Source of the DNA: Reticulitermes speratus | Taxonomy: Eukaryota > Arthropoda > Insecta > Blattodea > Rhinotermitidae | Assembly (NCBI GenBank): GCA_021186555.1 | Contig: JAJKFL010000011.1 | Coordinates: 3,169,501 to 3,233,500, forward strand | Length of the DNA: 64,000 nt | Direction: 5' to 3' | Shown: positions 20,660 to 32,139 of the stretch, piece by piece | How the letters are laid out: each line of letters begins with the position of its first letter | How positions within the stretch are numbered: position 1 is the first letter of the stretch | The notes under the pieces: generated by a model | Seen by the model: the letters and a program-made list of their open reading frames with translations, nothing else | Told to the model about the DNA's origin: nothing | Databases searched by the model: none | Position numbers and translations under genes: made by a program

Positions 20660-21090
20660 ATTTAAAATTGTTTCTATAAGTAAATACTTAAGTTAAAATT
20701 TATAGTTTTCGCTTCTTCTGTCCTGCTGATAACCTGGTAATACAGACGAAAGAAGAATCTAAAAAATTATTTATTAATGAATTAGACTTTTAAATAATTC
20801 ATGTTTATTCTAAATTAAAATTTGGCATAACATTAGTTTAAATGTACGGATGAGCGTGCTCGACGCACATGCGGACATATCAGAACTTCGGCCGAATTAA
20901 ATACGGATATACTTGTGTTACAAGTGGGCCTGTGTAACTGAGGGATTGGCGCAGTTAATTATGGGTACTGCTGCGAATTGGCAACGAAACATGCAGACTT
21001 TATTTGACTACATAACGTTTGTGCTAGGTTATATCTAGCTTAGGTAATTTTTTCGTCGTTCTACATATATGCACATTAAATGCCGCCTTC
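20660..21090. other. No feature recognised
   Basis: AT-rich unique sequence. Confidence 0.4.
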
Positions 21091-21800
21091 CTTAATCAGA
21101 CAAATCTAACTCTACGTGTTACTTAATCAGACAAATCTAACTTTACGTGTTACTTAAATCTAACTGTAGGTGTTACTTAATCAAATCTAACTCTAGGTGT
21201 TACTTAATCAGACAAATCTGACTTTAGGTGTCACCTAATCTGACAAATCTGAATCTAGGTGTTACCTAATCAGACAAATCTGACTCTAGGTGTCACTTAA
21301 TCAGACAAATCTGACTCTAGTTGTCACCTAATCAGACAAATCTGACTCTAGGTGTCACCTAATCAGACAAATCTAACTCTACGTGTTACTTAAATCTAAC
21401 TGTAGGTGTTACTTAATCAAATCTAACTCTAGGTGTTACTTAAACAGACAAATCTGACTCTAGGTGTCACCTAATCTGACAAATATGAATCTAGGTGTCA
21501 CCTAATCAGACAAATCTGACTCTAGGTGTCACCTAATCAGACAAATCTGACTCTAGTTGTCACCTAATCAGACAAATCTGACTCTAGGTGTCACCTAATC
21601 AGACAAATCTAACTCTACGTGTTACTTAAATCTAACTGTAGGTGTTACTTAATCAAATCTAACTCTAGGTGTTACTTAATCAGACAAATCTGACTCTAGG
21701 TGTCACCTAATCTGACAAATCTGAATCTAGGTGTCACCTAATCAGACAAATCTAACTTTAGGTGCTACCTAATCAGACAAATCTCTAGGTGTTACTTAAG
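21091..21800. repeat. 31-bp minisatellite with ~235-bp higher-order repeat
   Basis: Unit TAATCAGACAAATCTGACTC plus TAGGTGTCACC with variants. A distinctive run, TACGTGTTACTTAAATCTAA followed by a shortened unit, recurs at about 21145, 21378 and 21618, showing amplification of blocks of about eight units. Confidence 0.93.
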
Positions 21801-22190
21801 CTACTAAAGCATACGTTTAAGCTTTAATCGTGAAACGTAATATCGTACTTTACAATTTACTGTCAAATTTGGTGATTAATTGCTTGTGAGCCTTAAAATA
21901 ATAAACAATATTTTTCAGGTGTTATAGCAGTGGCTGATGTGGAAGTATGATAATGAATGGTGATTTCTTAGGGATTTGTAAGACACGTGTCGTGGCTCAT
22001 TTTAATTCTCGTGACATTTCTCAGACTTACTATTGTGGACTGCAAGGCCTACTTATTAATGAACTGAATTGTATCTCTCCATGAAACTAGCATATGTCAA
22101 AACATAATGATAAGTCAATATATTTTTTTTTTCAATTTTAACGAGAATTTAATTTATTACGCTTTAAAAAATTTCCAAAATAATGGTCGA
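21801..22190. other. No feature recognised
   Basis: AT-rich unique sequence with a T run at about 22122-22132. Confidence 0.4.
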
Positions 22191-22194
22191 TTTA

Positions 22195-22450
22195 TGAGCC
22201 GGGATAGCTCAGACGTTATAGTGACTGCACGTCTGGTTGGACGATCGAGAATTCGGTGTTCGATTACCGACCGACAAGGCAGATGTTTCTGTTCTCCCCA
22301 GATCGGCTCCGAAGCCCACTCAGTTTTCTACGCAATGTTTACCGAGGTTCATTTTCCCGAGTTAAAGCCGCCAGGGCCTGAAGCTAACCATTGAACTCTA
22401 TCTAGGGCGGAGGTTAAATATTCGTGGAGCTGTACCTCCATTTTTTACGT
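22195..22450 (+). mobile_element. SINE-C relative, diverged
   Basis: Head GGGATAGCTCAGACGTTATA, CTGGTTGGACGATCGAG, B-box-like GGTGTTCGATTACC, and the end TAGGGCGGAGGTTAAA plus GAGCTGTACCTCC match SINE-C order. The middle is strongly diverged. Confidence 0.6.
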
Positions 22451-22800
22451 GTATCATGGCGTGGTGTTTAATTAAGCACAGGGACAATATTACTTTTTTC
22501 TAGTGTTTTTATTCTAATAATTTGTTAACTGATAAGGTTTTGTTTTGGAACATTCAGCGGTCCGCAGTCCACAGTTTTCAAAACACTGGTTAAAGGATCT
22601 GTTATGACTTGTCCCTCCTTTGAGCAAGGAGAAACAGTAGGATTTGTAAATGTGCATAGTCCAGACAGACACAACATGTCATTAGTCAAGACAGTAACAT
22701 TAGGGCCGGCTGATTCCTCAAGGCTGTCTAGAGCGGCGCAGACGCACCAACACTCAGTGAAACAAAATAATACACAGACCGTCTTTCACAACTCAGATCC
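22451..22800. other. No gene recognised
   Basis: Unique. A 68-codon frame at 22604-22810 has no recognisable feature. Confidence 0.35.
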
Positions 22801-22812
22801 TTGTAATTAATG

Positions 22813-23290
22813 GCCACTTATTACAACACGTTTCGGCCTTAATAACGACCATCATCAGGTACCACAATTTAAAAAAACACCTTGAGAAAAATGCTAATAT
22901 GCCCACATCAGCTCGAGTCGAAAATAAGGTCTCATTCTTTAGGAGCAACATTCAAATTAGAATGCCGAGTTTCCAAAACCATTCGTGTTTGTAAAGTGGC
23001 CAAAAACTGTGTTAAATATTTTGCTAAAAACAAAATATATTGCTGAAAAATTTGGCTAGTACTCTTGTCTGCAAACGGTGTAATTTCAAATGTTTTTTTT
23101 TTTAATTTCATAAAATTTGATTGTGAAGCTGTTCCCCTATATGGGTTTCTGTGATTGTCTTTGAACTTGTGTTGTAGATACTTGGTTTTTCTTGTGTGTA
23201 TTGGTCTTGTTATGGCTTGTAGATTATACGTATTAGGATGTGTGTTTGGAGGATGTAAATATAACAAGGTACATGTTTACAGTGCACAGC
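22813..23290 (-). mobile_element. Probable hammerhead element 7 (boundaries unresolved)
   Basis: Contains a hammerhead-like motif near its left end and a 111-codon minus frame (22932-23267) with HKFKDNHRNPYRG and similar polar phrases. I cannot place that frame in a family. No right arm or tail box was identified. Confidence 0.45.
22820..22861 (-). ncRNA. Hammerhead-like motif, element 7
   Basis: Minus strand: CTGATGA, extra T, GGTC.../GGCC helix II (one G-U pair), GAA, AC-GT-GT helix III, U17, then GTA pairing with TAC. Stem I has only three pairs, so it is probably weak or decayed. Confidence 0.6.
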
Positions 23291-23404
23291 CTAGCGGAGT
23301 ACTCAATTGGACCGTGCATATTACCTACCAAACGTTTTAAAGTAAGCCATCTTATGCATTCTGAGAATTTGAATTAGGTCGAATATAAGATCTCATGTCA
23401 CTAC

Positions 23405-23510
23405 ATAATAATAATAATAATAATAATAATAACCATGGCTCAACAGCCCTATATGGGCCCGGGCCTCCTCTTGCCTCCTCTTTTCGAGGTTACTAAGTCG
23501 TGCGCATTGG
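23405..23510 (-). mobile_element. (AAT)n plus SINE-B 3' fragment
   Basis: ATAATAATA run (23406-23431) followed by GGCTCAACAGCCCTATATGG and GGCCTCCTC, the reverse 3' end of SINE-B. The rest of that SINE is absent. Confidence 0.65.
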
Positions 23511-23545
23511 GTGAGAAAATGGAGGCAATTTGGCTTACGTAACAT

Positions 23546-23737
23546 TTTTATTCATGCCCGTAAGGTTCTTTTACATGCCGTAAATCTACGACATGGGACG
23601 ACGGCTTTACTTCCCCTCCGAAGGAAGTGGTGCTCCGGATTTTATCACCCTTAAAAATCCATCGACCTTGGTCGGGATCGAACCCGCGAACCTTGGTCCA
23701 GTGGCGAGCACGCTAACCACTAGTCCACCGAGGTCGA
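23546..23737 (-). mobile_element. SINE-E (tRNA-derived)
   Basis: Minus-strand head TGGACTAGTGGTTAGCGTGC (A box) and GCGGGTTCGATCCCGACCAA (B box), with a body containing CCGTCGTCCCATGTCGTAGA. Second copy at 47757-47929. Confidence 0.83.
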
Positions 23738-23793
23738 CTCATGTCACTACAGCTACTACAAATATTCCCTCTCACAGTTCGTATCGTCCTTTT

Positions 23794-24305
23794 TAGGCGC
23801 GTTCGCAGAATTGCGAAAAGCGACTGTTAGCTTCGTCATGTATGCCCGTCTGTCCGCATGGAACAACTCGGCTCCCATGGGAAGGATTTTAATGAAATTT
23901 GATGTCTGAAAATTTTCCGAAAATCTGTCGAGCAAACTTAAGTTTCGTTAAAATCTGACAAGAATAACGGGTACTTTGAAAGAAGACCTACGTACACTTA
24001 TTATAATAGCTCGCAGAATTTATCTTCGAAAGAGAAATGTGTCAGACAAAAGTTGTAGAGAAAATCAAAACATACGTTTTATGTTCAATAACATTTTTTT
24101 GGAAAATCATGCCGTTTATGACATAATGTGGAAAAATATGGTACAGCCAGACAGGCCACAGATGACAATATAATACAGCGCATGCGCTTTGCATGCTGGA
24201 TAACTAAGGCTAAAACACACACTCAGAATACTTAATATTTATAGCTTTTCCACAACAATGGTTACGCGAACGCACCTCAATGTTACGTTGTACGTACAGT
24301 GCCTC
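23794..24305 (+). mobile_element. Repeat F copy
   Basis: About 510 bp shared with six other loci in the window. Starts TTTTTAGGCGCGTTCGC and continues AAAAGCGACTGTTAGCTTCG, a CCGCATGGAACAACTCGGCT stretch, CGCATGCGCTTTGCATGCTG, and GGTTACGCGAACGCACCTCA near the end. The near-terminal GGCGCGTTCGC and GCGAACGCGCC are complementary, suggesting a non-autonomous DNA element. Target duplications not established. Confidence 0.75.
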
Positions 24306-24668
24306 TCTTGGTATAATTCTGTACAATGATCCAGCCTGTTCAGAATTGTTAGAACACAGTAACTATTAAAGATGGTCTCAGCTGGCATGCTGTAGATTAT
24401 CGACTGCGATTAATCGAACGGTATTTCCAACGTAGTAACGGGGAACATGATAAGCGAGCGACAGACTACTCAATATCGCTGTCAGATAACACAAATGCCA
24501 GACGGCTATGGTCATTTCTCACGAACGGTCTGTTCTGGATCAGTCAGTATCTCGTAACTGTCCTGTAACTCCGTACTTCTCAGCAGTTCTTATGGCTCCA
24601 CAGCTCAATATTCCGTTCCCTTGGACGTCTTTGTTCTATTGTTCTCTAAATTTAAATGCTCTTTTATA

Positions 24669-25229
24669 CAGAGTGTTTCATAAATCCCTCCGGGATTTCG
24701 GAGGTCTGTAGCTCAGGAGCCAAATCACACACGGGGGATGAGAGCATGTCAGTGAAAAGAGTACATATCCAAGTTTTGAACCTACCTTACAAATGTTCAA
24801 TATGTCCCCCTTTGGTGACTCGACAGACGTCAATCCTGTAATCTAGCTCCTGCCACACACGTTCCAACATATGAACGTCGATGGTAGCAACTGCATCCAT
24901 AATTCTTAGCCGAAGCTCCGGTAAATCTCTTGGTAAAGGAGGCACGTAAACACGATCTTTAACGTAACCCCACAGGAAAAAGTCACATGGAGTAAGGTCG
25001 GGTGACCTGGCAGGCCAGATGGACTTAAAAAAGCTTTCTGTTCACCTGAAAACGCCATGTTTGCACACCACTGCCTCCTATCGGAGAAACGGGTAACTAC
25101 GCCATCGCATCTGTCACGAAAAAACTTTTACATTTCCTCTATCCGTTGGCATGCTTTTATCTCTTATATGTGGGTTTGCTACTGCACGGCCAAGCCTCTA
25201 AATCCCGGATGGACTTATGAAACACGCTG
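24669..25229 (-). mobile_element. Mariner deletion derivative, family 3
   Basis: 561 bp with inverted ends CAGAGTGTTTCATAAATCCC / its near-complement, flanked by TA (24667-24668, 25230-25231). It retains both ends of a transposase gene with the middle missing. Confidence 0.86.
24787..25058 (-). pseudogene. Mariner/IS630 transposase, internally deleted
   Basis: Starts at ATG 25056-25058 with MAFSGEQKAF, the usual beginning of the DUF4817-type helix-turn-helix domain. After about 12 codons it jumps, out of frame, to the C-terminal region: SPDLTPCDFFLWGYVKDR, VYVPPLPRDLPELR, VWQELDYRIDVCRVTKG and GHIEHL before TAA (24787-24789). Only the third catalytic acidic residue region (SPD) remains. The loss of about three quarters of the protein is the classic result of abortive gap repair. 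Confidence 0.84.
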
Positions 25230-25369
25230 TATATAAAGTTGTCATCCATTCACCATACGCTTTCACACTTTTAACTGTAATTCTTTGTTTTTCATTCTAC
25301 TAATTTGTAATCTCGTTCACATGAACGCTGCATTGAAACAAAAGGAATATTCGTTTACTTATGGCCTTC

Positions 25370-25823
25370 TTTAATAATGAGCGTGTTTCTGTATTCTTGC
25401 CTTAGTTATCACTGCATTAAAAGCGCATCTTTTCTGCGCAGCATTATATTGTTATGTGTGTCCTGTCTGGCAGTACCATATTTTTCCAAATTTTCTCATA
25501 TATGAAACGATTTTCGAAAAAAAATTATTGAACAAAAAATATGTTTTGATTTTCTCTACAACTTTTGTTAGAAACATTTCTCATTCTAAGAAGAATTCAG
25601 CGAGATATTATCATAAATGTACACAGGTCTTCATGTAAAGTACCCGTTATTGTTGCTAGATTTTAATCAAACTTTAAACTTCCTCGACAGATTTTCGAAA
25701 CACCCTCAACTACCAAATTTCATAAAAATCCGTCCAGTGGGAGCCGAGTTGTTCCATGCGGACGGACAGACAGGCATGACGAAACTAATAGTCGCTTTTC
25801 GCAATTTTTGCGAACGCGTCTGA
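25370..25823 (-). mobile_element. Repeat F copy
   Basis: Reverse copy. TGACGAAACTAATAGTCGCT and GCGAACGCGTC at the right side correspond to the F start. The left end is truncated before the GGTTACGCG segment. Confidence 0.72.
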
Positions 25824-26044
25824 AATGTTTTCCACCCTGCTGATTAGTACAATTACTTGGGCAACTCATGCAGCCAGACACCAGACGTAAGCAATACTCA
25901 TTGCTGAAACGGCTACACTGTTCGCTTGCAACGGTTGGACGGTTCCGCAGGTTGCATATGTAAGTCTGTCACGCATGTTATGCAAATTTAAATTTACAAT
26001 TATACTACATTTACTAATTCAGTTATTTATGTTGTTTTAATATT

Positions 26045-26285
26045 TGATATAGTGAAGGAAAGATAGAGGGAATAATAGAAGTGACGGGAAAACGAGGAAG
26101 AAGACGTGAGCAGCTACTGGATGACCCTAAGGAAAAGAGAGGATACTGGAAACTGAAATAGGAAACACTAGATCGCACTCTTTGTAGAACTCGCTTTGGA
26201 AGAGGCTACGGACCTGTCGTAAGACAGACTGCAGAATGAAGAGGCTACGGACCTGTCGTAAGACAGACTACAGAACGAATGAATG
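26045..26285 (+). mobile_element. LINE 3' coding fragment
   Basis: Decayed frame reads RGRRREQLLDDP then KRGYWKLK, followed by GAAGAGGCTACGGACCTGTC and GTAAGACAGACT in duplicate. Counterpart at 41110-41335 (minus) carries the better-preserved PLDDFKETRRYWKLKAEALD. Both belong to the C-terminal end of a non-LTR element common in this genome. Confidence 0.65.
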
Positions 26286-26289
26286 ATAT

Positions 26290-26830
26290 TCCATATCACA
26301 TTTATAGAATTGTCCTTTTATCCTATGAAGAAAAACTGCGGAATGTGTGACATAGCTCTGAAGTGACAGGAAGTTTTGAGAGCCTTCGTAATTTATTAAC
26401 GATTGAAATTTGGTTTCAGACCGAATTAGAATGTGCGTGTGAGTGGCGGGTTGGATGAGGCCCGCGTGCTGTAGTTAGGACACCTCTGTCATAATGGATA
26501 TTTTGGGCAAAGTGAACTTCGTAGCCTCTGGACTTCATCCATTATATAGTCTTTCCAAGAACCGTTCAGTAAAGCAAGACACTCTTTCGGAAGCAGGATC
26601 TGTTTTCGTCCTCGGTAGAAATGTGGCAAAACGCCTACTGATATGGAACAGTTAGCAATATTATCAATACATAGGCATGCTGTGCGATTTGTTGAATATT
26701 CTACTAGATATGTAGAAAGACCAGATGCTGAGCATTCCTAAATAAACTGTACCATCACCACAAACCTATAAAACCGAAGCAAGGTGAACTACTTAAAAAT
26801 ATGACTGTACATTCTTCGGCACCAAGACGT
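26290..26830. other. No feature recognised
   Basis: Unique sequence. No frame or repeat supportable. Confidence 0.4.
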
Positions 26831-26839
26831 AATAATTTT

Positions 26840-28983
26840 TTTATTTTATTATTATTATTATTTACTGCAATTGGGTTTTCACCCGGTGGCAGTAGTCCTT
26901 ACACTAGTACACACAATACAAATGTTTTCACCCGGTGGCAGTAGTCCTTACACTAGTACACACAATACAAATGTTTTCACCCGGTGGCAGTAGTCCTTAC
27001 ACTAGTACACACAATACAAATGTTTTCACCCTGTGGCAGTAGTCCTTACACTAGTACACACAATACAAATGTTTTCACCCGGTGGCAGTAGTCCTTACAC
27101 TAGTACACACAATACAAATGTTTTCACCCGGTGGCAGTAGTCCTTACACTAGTACACACAATACAAATGTTTTCACCCGGTGGCAGTAGTCCTTACACTA
27201 GTACACACAATATAAATGTTTTCACCCGGTGGCAGTAGTCCTTACACTAGTACACACAATACAAATGTTTTCACCCGGTGGCAGTAGTCCTTACACTAGT
27301 ACACACAATACAAATGTTTTCACCCGGTGGCAGTAGTCCTTACACTAGTACACACAATACAAATGTTTTCACCCGGTGGCAGTAGTCCTTACACTAGTAC
27401 ACACAATACAAATGTTTTCACCCGGTGGCAGTAGTCCTTACACTAGTACACACAATACAAATGTTTTCACCCGGTGGCAGTAGTCCTTACACTAGTACAC
27501 ACAATACAAATGTTTTTATCCGGTGGCAGTAGTCCTTACACTAGTACACACAATACAAATGTTTTCACCCGGTGGCAGTAGTCCTTACACTAGTACACAC
27601 AATACAAATGTTTTCACCCGGTGGCAGTAGTCCTTACACTAGTACACACAATACAAATGTTTTCACCCGGTGGCAGTAGTCCTTACACTAGTACACACAA
27701 TACAAATGTTTTTATTCGGTGGCAGTAGTCCTTACACTAGTACACACAATACAAATGTTTTCACCCGGTGGCAGTAGTCCTTACACTAGTACACACAATA
27801 TAAATGTTTTCACCCGGTGGCAGTAGTCCTTACACTAGTACACACAATACAAATGTTTTCACCCGGTGGCAGTAGTCCTTACACTAGTACACACAATACA
27901 AATGTTTTCACCCGGTGGCAGTAGTCCTTACACTAGTACACACAATACAAATGTTTTTATCCGGTGGCAGTAGTCCTTACACTAGTACACACAATACAAA
28001 TGTTTTCACCCGGTGGCAGTAGTCCTTACACTAGTACACACAATACAAATGTTTTCACCCGGTGGCAGTAGTCCTTACACTAGTACACACAATACAAATG
28101 TTTTCACACGGTGGCAGTAGTCCTTACACTAGTACACACAATACAAATGTTTTCACCCGGTGGCAGTAGTCCTTACACTAGTACACACAATACAAATGTT
28201 TTCACACGGTGGCAGTAGTCCTTACACTAGTACACACAATACAAATGTTTTCACCCGGTGGCAGTAGTCCTTACACTAGTACACACAATACAAATGTTTT
28301 CACACGGTGGCAGTAGTCCTTACACTAGTACACACAATTCAAATGTTTTCACACGGTGGCAGTAGTCCTTACACTAGTAACACACAATACAAATGTTTTC
28401 ACACCGGTGGCAGTAGTCCTTACACTAGTACACACAATACAAACATTGTCACCCGGTGGCAGTAGTCCTTACACTAGTACACACAATACAAATGTTTTCA
28501 CCCGGTGGCAGTAGTCCTTACACTAGTACACACAATACAAATGTTTTCACCCGGTGGCAGTAGTCCTTACACTAGTACACACAATACAAATGTTTTCACC
28601 CGGTGGCAGTAGTCCTTACACTAGTACACACAATACAAATGTTTTCACCCGGTGGCAGTAGTCCTTACACTAGTACACACAATACAAATGTTTTCACCCG
28701 GTGGCAGTAGTCCTTACACTAGTACACACAATACAAATGTTTTCACCCGGTGGCAGTAGTCCTTACACTAGTACACACAATACAAATGTTTTCACCCGGT
28801 GGCAGTAGTCCTTACACTAGTACACACAATACAAATGTTTTCACCCGGTGGCAGTAGTCCTTACACTAGTACACACAATACAAATGTTTTCACCGGTGGC
28901 AGTAGTCCTTACACTAGTACACACAATACAAATGTTTTCACCCGGTGGCAGTAGTCCTTACACTAGTACACACAATACAAATG
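26840..28983 (+). repeat. 49-bp minisatellite, array 2
   Basis: (TTA)n, TTTACTGCAATTGGG, then about 43 copies of the same 49-bp unit as array 1. Variant units with TTTTTATCCGG, TTTTTATTCGG or TTTTCACACGG are spaced through the array. The CACACGG type clusters at 28100-28400, showing local duplication of blocks. Ends into GGACATATAATATACAT like array 1. Confidence 0.96.
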
Positions 28984-29130
28984 GACATATAATATACATA
29001 TATAATATACATAAAAATACATATATATAAACATAATATACATAATATAATATATAATAATATACATATATATTATAATATACATAAAAATAACAATTGT
29101 GTGTGTGTGTGGGGGGGGTTAATCGAAGTT
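28984..29130. repeat. AT-rich low-complexity and GT/G run
   Basis: TATAATATACATA-type repeats (28986-29090), then GTGTGTGTGTG followed by a G run at 29111-29118. Confidence 0.8.
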
Positions 29131-29183
29131 AGCGAAATAAGCAAAGTGCTTTATTTAACAAAGCGGTCAGTTACTAAGTGTAG

Positions 29184-29503
29184 ATGTATGGAATATGGAG
29201 TGAGTTTGGTATCCACTTGAAACTAGTAAAGCTAGTAAAAATGTGTCTAAATGAAACATGTAGCAGAGTCCGGGTAGGCAAACATTTGTTTAACACATTT
29301 ACTATTAAGAATGGTTTGAAACAAGGAGATGCTTTATCGCCATTGTTTTTCAACTTTGCTTTGGAATGTGCCATTAGGAGGGTTCAGGCAAACCAGGAGG
29401 GCTTGAAATTAAATGGTACACATCAGCTTGTGGTTATGGTGATGATGTTAATATGTTGGGCGGAAGCATAAATACTATGAAGAAAAACACAGAATCTGTT
29501 AAA
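29184..29503 (+). pseudogene. Reverse transcriptase fragment (non-LTR), frameshifted
   Basis: Reads [36 protein letters not shown] and [10 protein letters not shown]: the palm segment of a non-LTR RT, with [13 protein letters not shown] as its conserved block. The catalytic YGDD box is present at 29435-29446 but in another frame, so one base was lost just before it. Similarity ends after NTMKKNTESV. 5'- and 3'-truncated. Clade probably RTE-like; that assignment is from memory. Confidence 0.85.
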
Positions 29504-29759
29504 ACATTTTTCAAAATGAAATTGGTGAAGTCTGGTCGCAGCGTATCTCTGTTTCAGGACTCTGATGTCACTCTTAGTGAAAACACAAACTTTTGACCCC
29601 AGTTCGATGTAGGTTTATCCGAAAAGCATCAGTGCGACTTGTTCGACCAACATTTTCACGTAATGTCACGTTACGAGAAGTTCAAAAATCGTCAGTTCTA
29701 ATTGTTTACTCTTTACGGTGATGTACATCTTCAAGGATTTAATTTCTTTGGGATGTGGC

Positions 29760-29845
29760 GCTGCGTCGCTTGTTAAGTGCCTCACCGACGTTTCGAAGAA
29801 ACTTGTCGCCTGCATTTCTCCGAAACGTCGGAAATAATTTACCCA
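29760..29845. repeat. Short imperfect palindrome
   Basis: CACCGACGTTTCGAAG and CTCCGAAACGTCGG face each other about 30 bp apart. The GAAACGTCGG word also occurs in the foldback elements at 16836 and 36315. Confidence 0.5.
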
Positions 29846-29892
29846 GCGACAACTGTCACATGTCACAAGACCGGTCCCCTCGATTACATTAA

Positions 29893-30304
29893 TGTGAAAA
29901 CTTAACAAGACAGGCATTATACGTAAACGTAACACTGAGGCGCGTTCGCGTAACTATTGTTGCCGTGGAAAAGCTGTAAGTGTTAAGTATTATTTGTGTG
30001 TGTCTGTATTCTTGAATTTTGTCTGCGCCGTATTATATTGTCATCTGTGGCCTGTCTGGTTCTACCACGTTTTTTCACATTATCTCATAAACGGCACGAT
30101 TTTCGGGGGAAAAAATTTAATAACATAAAATGTGTGTTTTGATTTTCGCTACAACTTTAGTCTGAAACATTTCTTCAAGTAAAGTACCCGTTATTCTTGT
30201 CCGATTTTAATGAAATTTGAATTTTCTCGACAGCTTTTCGAAAAATTCTCGAATGTCAAGTTTCATGACAATCGGTAGTGGGAGTCGAGTTGCTTCATAC
30301 GGTC

Positions 30305-30337
<33 letters not shown>

Positions 30338-30392
30338 TGACGAAGCTAACAGTCGCTTTTCGCATTTTTTTTCGGAAGCCTCTAAAACTCGC
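29893..30392 (-). mobile_element. Repeat F copy
   Basis: Reverse F from AACAAGACAGGCATTATACG to AGTCGCTTTTCGCATTTT. It contains a (CAGA)n expansion at 30304-30337. Confidence 0.75.
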
Positions 30393-30494
30393 ACGGCTTC
30401 TAACCTGTTTACTTTGCGCGAATTTTGTGGCACACCTTTGCTAACCGGACTGACTTCACAGTTTAAGCCGTACCACGAGGTATGGCAGACTGTA

Positions 30495-31058
30495 CAGTGT
30501 GTCCACAAAGTCCCTTCGGGGTTTTGAAAAATTGTGGCCCGCAAAGAAATTGAGCTAGCCACATGCGGTTTGCGGCAGATTACAGTGAAACTCTGGAAGT
30601 TTTTTTTTTTTCCGCCAACAAGATGGTGCTCCACCTCATTGGTGTATGCAGGTACGCGCGTACCTAGACAGGACATTTCCAGGAAGATGGATCGGCAGAG
30701 ACGGTCCAATGCCTTGGCCTCCACATTCACCAGACATAACACCACTGGATTTTTTCCTGTGGGTTATGTCAAGAGCAATGTGTTCCGAACACCAGTTAAC
30801 GGACTTGATGACCTGAAGACCCGTATCAGGAATGCGATCTCGGCTATTCCAGCGGACATGCTCCACAGAACATGGCAAGAGCTCGAATATCGTCTGGACG
30901 TTCTCCGTGCTACCAAGGGAGCCCACATCGAGGTCTACTGAGGTCAGTAAAAAACTTCCAGAGTTTCACTGTAATCTGCCGCAAACCGCATTGGCTAGCT
31001 CAATTTGTTTGCGCGCCACAATTTTTCAAAACCCCGAAGGGACTTTATGGACACACTG
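30495..31058 (+). mobile_element. Mariner deletion derivative, family 4
   Basis: 564 bp with long inverted repeats (about 115 bp) beginning CAGTGTGTCCACAAAGTCCC, flanked by TA (30493-30494, 31059-31060). It retains the C-terminal third of a transposase. Confidence 0.88.
30616..30941 (+). pseudogene. Mariner/IS630 transposase, C-terminal third
   Basis: Opens with QQDGAPPHW at 30616 (the Asp is the second catalytic residue), continues VRAYLDRTFPGRW, then WPPHSPDITPLDFFLW with the third catalytic Asp. A frameshift follows at about 30760, and the last part GYVKSNVF, DMLHRTWQELEYRLDVLR, ending GAHIEVY, is in the other frame. Better preserved than the other derivatives in this window, but the first catalytic Asp and DNA-binding half are missing. 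Confidence 0.87.
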
Positions 31059-31301
31059 TACTTCTCCGAAATTTAATGACAGTTTCCAATGTAGCAAAAT
31101 TTCATTTCTGTAGCTGTTTACTTACGTGTCAGATGTAGCTAATTATGTAACCGGTTGTCAACAGTAAATAATTCGGTGTATCATACAAGATTGACGTAAT
31201 TAATTTTTTTTTTGTTTGGTCTGGTCCTCGAATAGTAAAACAAATGCTGATTGTGCCCGCAAACGGAAAAGTTTAGGCATCCCCTGCATTTAGGAAAGTA
31301 G

Positions 31302-31568
31302 GGGCCGCGATAGCTCAGTCGGTATAGCGACTCGCTACGGCTGGACGGTCCGGGGATCGAATCCCGGTGGGGGCGAGATTTTCCGCACCCGTCCAGACCG
31401 GCCCTGGGGTCCACCCAGCCTCCTATACAATGGGTACCGGGTCTCTTTCCCGGGGGTAAAGCGGCCGGGGCGTGGAGTTGACCACCCACCCTCGTCTAGC
31501 GCCGAGGTTAAAGAAAGAGTAGAGCTATACCTCTACTCCCCTTCTGGACCTTCGTGGCCTTTTATAGG
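31302..31568 (+). mobile_element. SINE-C, good copy
   Basis: GCCGCGATAGCTCAGTCGG (A box), GGGGATCGAATCCCGGTGGG (B box), then CGTCCAGACCGGCCCTGGGG and GAGTAGAGCTATACCTCTAC toward the 3' end. Useful as a reference for the family. Confidence 0.88.
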
Positions 31569-31772
31569 ATGGAAAAAAGGAACATGTCAGATACAATTAT
31601 AATGACGGAGTTCCTGTTGGTAGCACAACGTTGGAGGGAAACGAATGTAGTCAAACAGTTCCGTGCTGTTTTGTGCTGTGCGTGACGTGACTAATAATGT
31701 GAGAATATTGAATGTGTAAATACTGTGAATTCGACGTCACGTACTTGAATTACATTATTATTTATTTGTGAA

Positions 31773-31962
31773 ACTGTGTAGCTCAGTCAGTATAGTGACT
31801 AGGCTACGGGCTGGACATTCTGGGGTTCGAGTTCTCTTAGGGGCAAGATATTTTTTTCTGCTCCAAATCGTGCAGACCGGCGGTGGGACCCACCTAGTGC
31901 CGTGGTTAAGAATGAGTGGAACTATATCTCTACTCCCCCTATATGCCTTCATATCGTGGACA
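31773..31962 (+). mobile_element. SINE-C, internally deleted
   Basis: GTGTAGCTCAGTCAGTATAG head, GGGGTTCGAGTTCTC B box, CGTGCAGACCGGCGGTGGGA, then a jump to GCCGTGGTTAAGAATGAGTG. The middle body is missing. Confidence 0.75.
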
Positions 31963-32108
31963 ATGAAAACAGTTGAAGCGAATGTTTTGTACCAAAGTAA
32001 AATAACATTTTATTCGTGAAGAAAGTAACCAGTTTTTACTTTTTGTTTTCTTAGGATACTTCGAATTACGAAGTGGGATTTAGAACTAAATATTTGTGCC
32101 CAATTTCA

Positions 32109-32109
<1 letters not shown>

Positions 32110-32139
<30 letters not shown>

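Noticed and set aside
26840..28983. CRISPR-like regular repeats
   Set aside because: Units are head-to-tail without unique spacers and the DNA is clearly eukaryotic; it is a minisatellite.
31302..31380. tRNA gene
   Set aside because: A and B boxes are present, but the cloverleaf is incomplete and the same head with a long non-tRNA body recurs across the window, so it is a SINE. The same reasoning applies to the other SINE heads.
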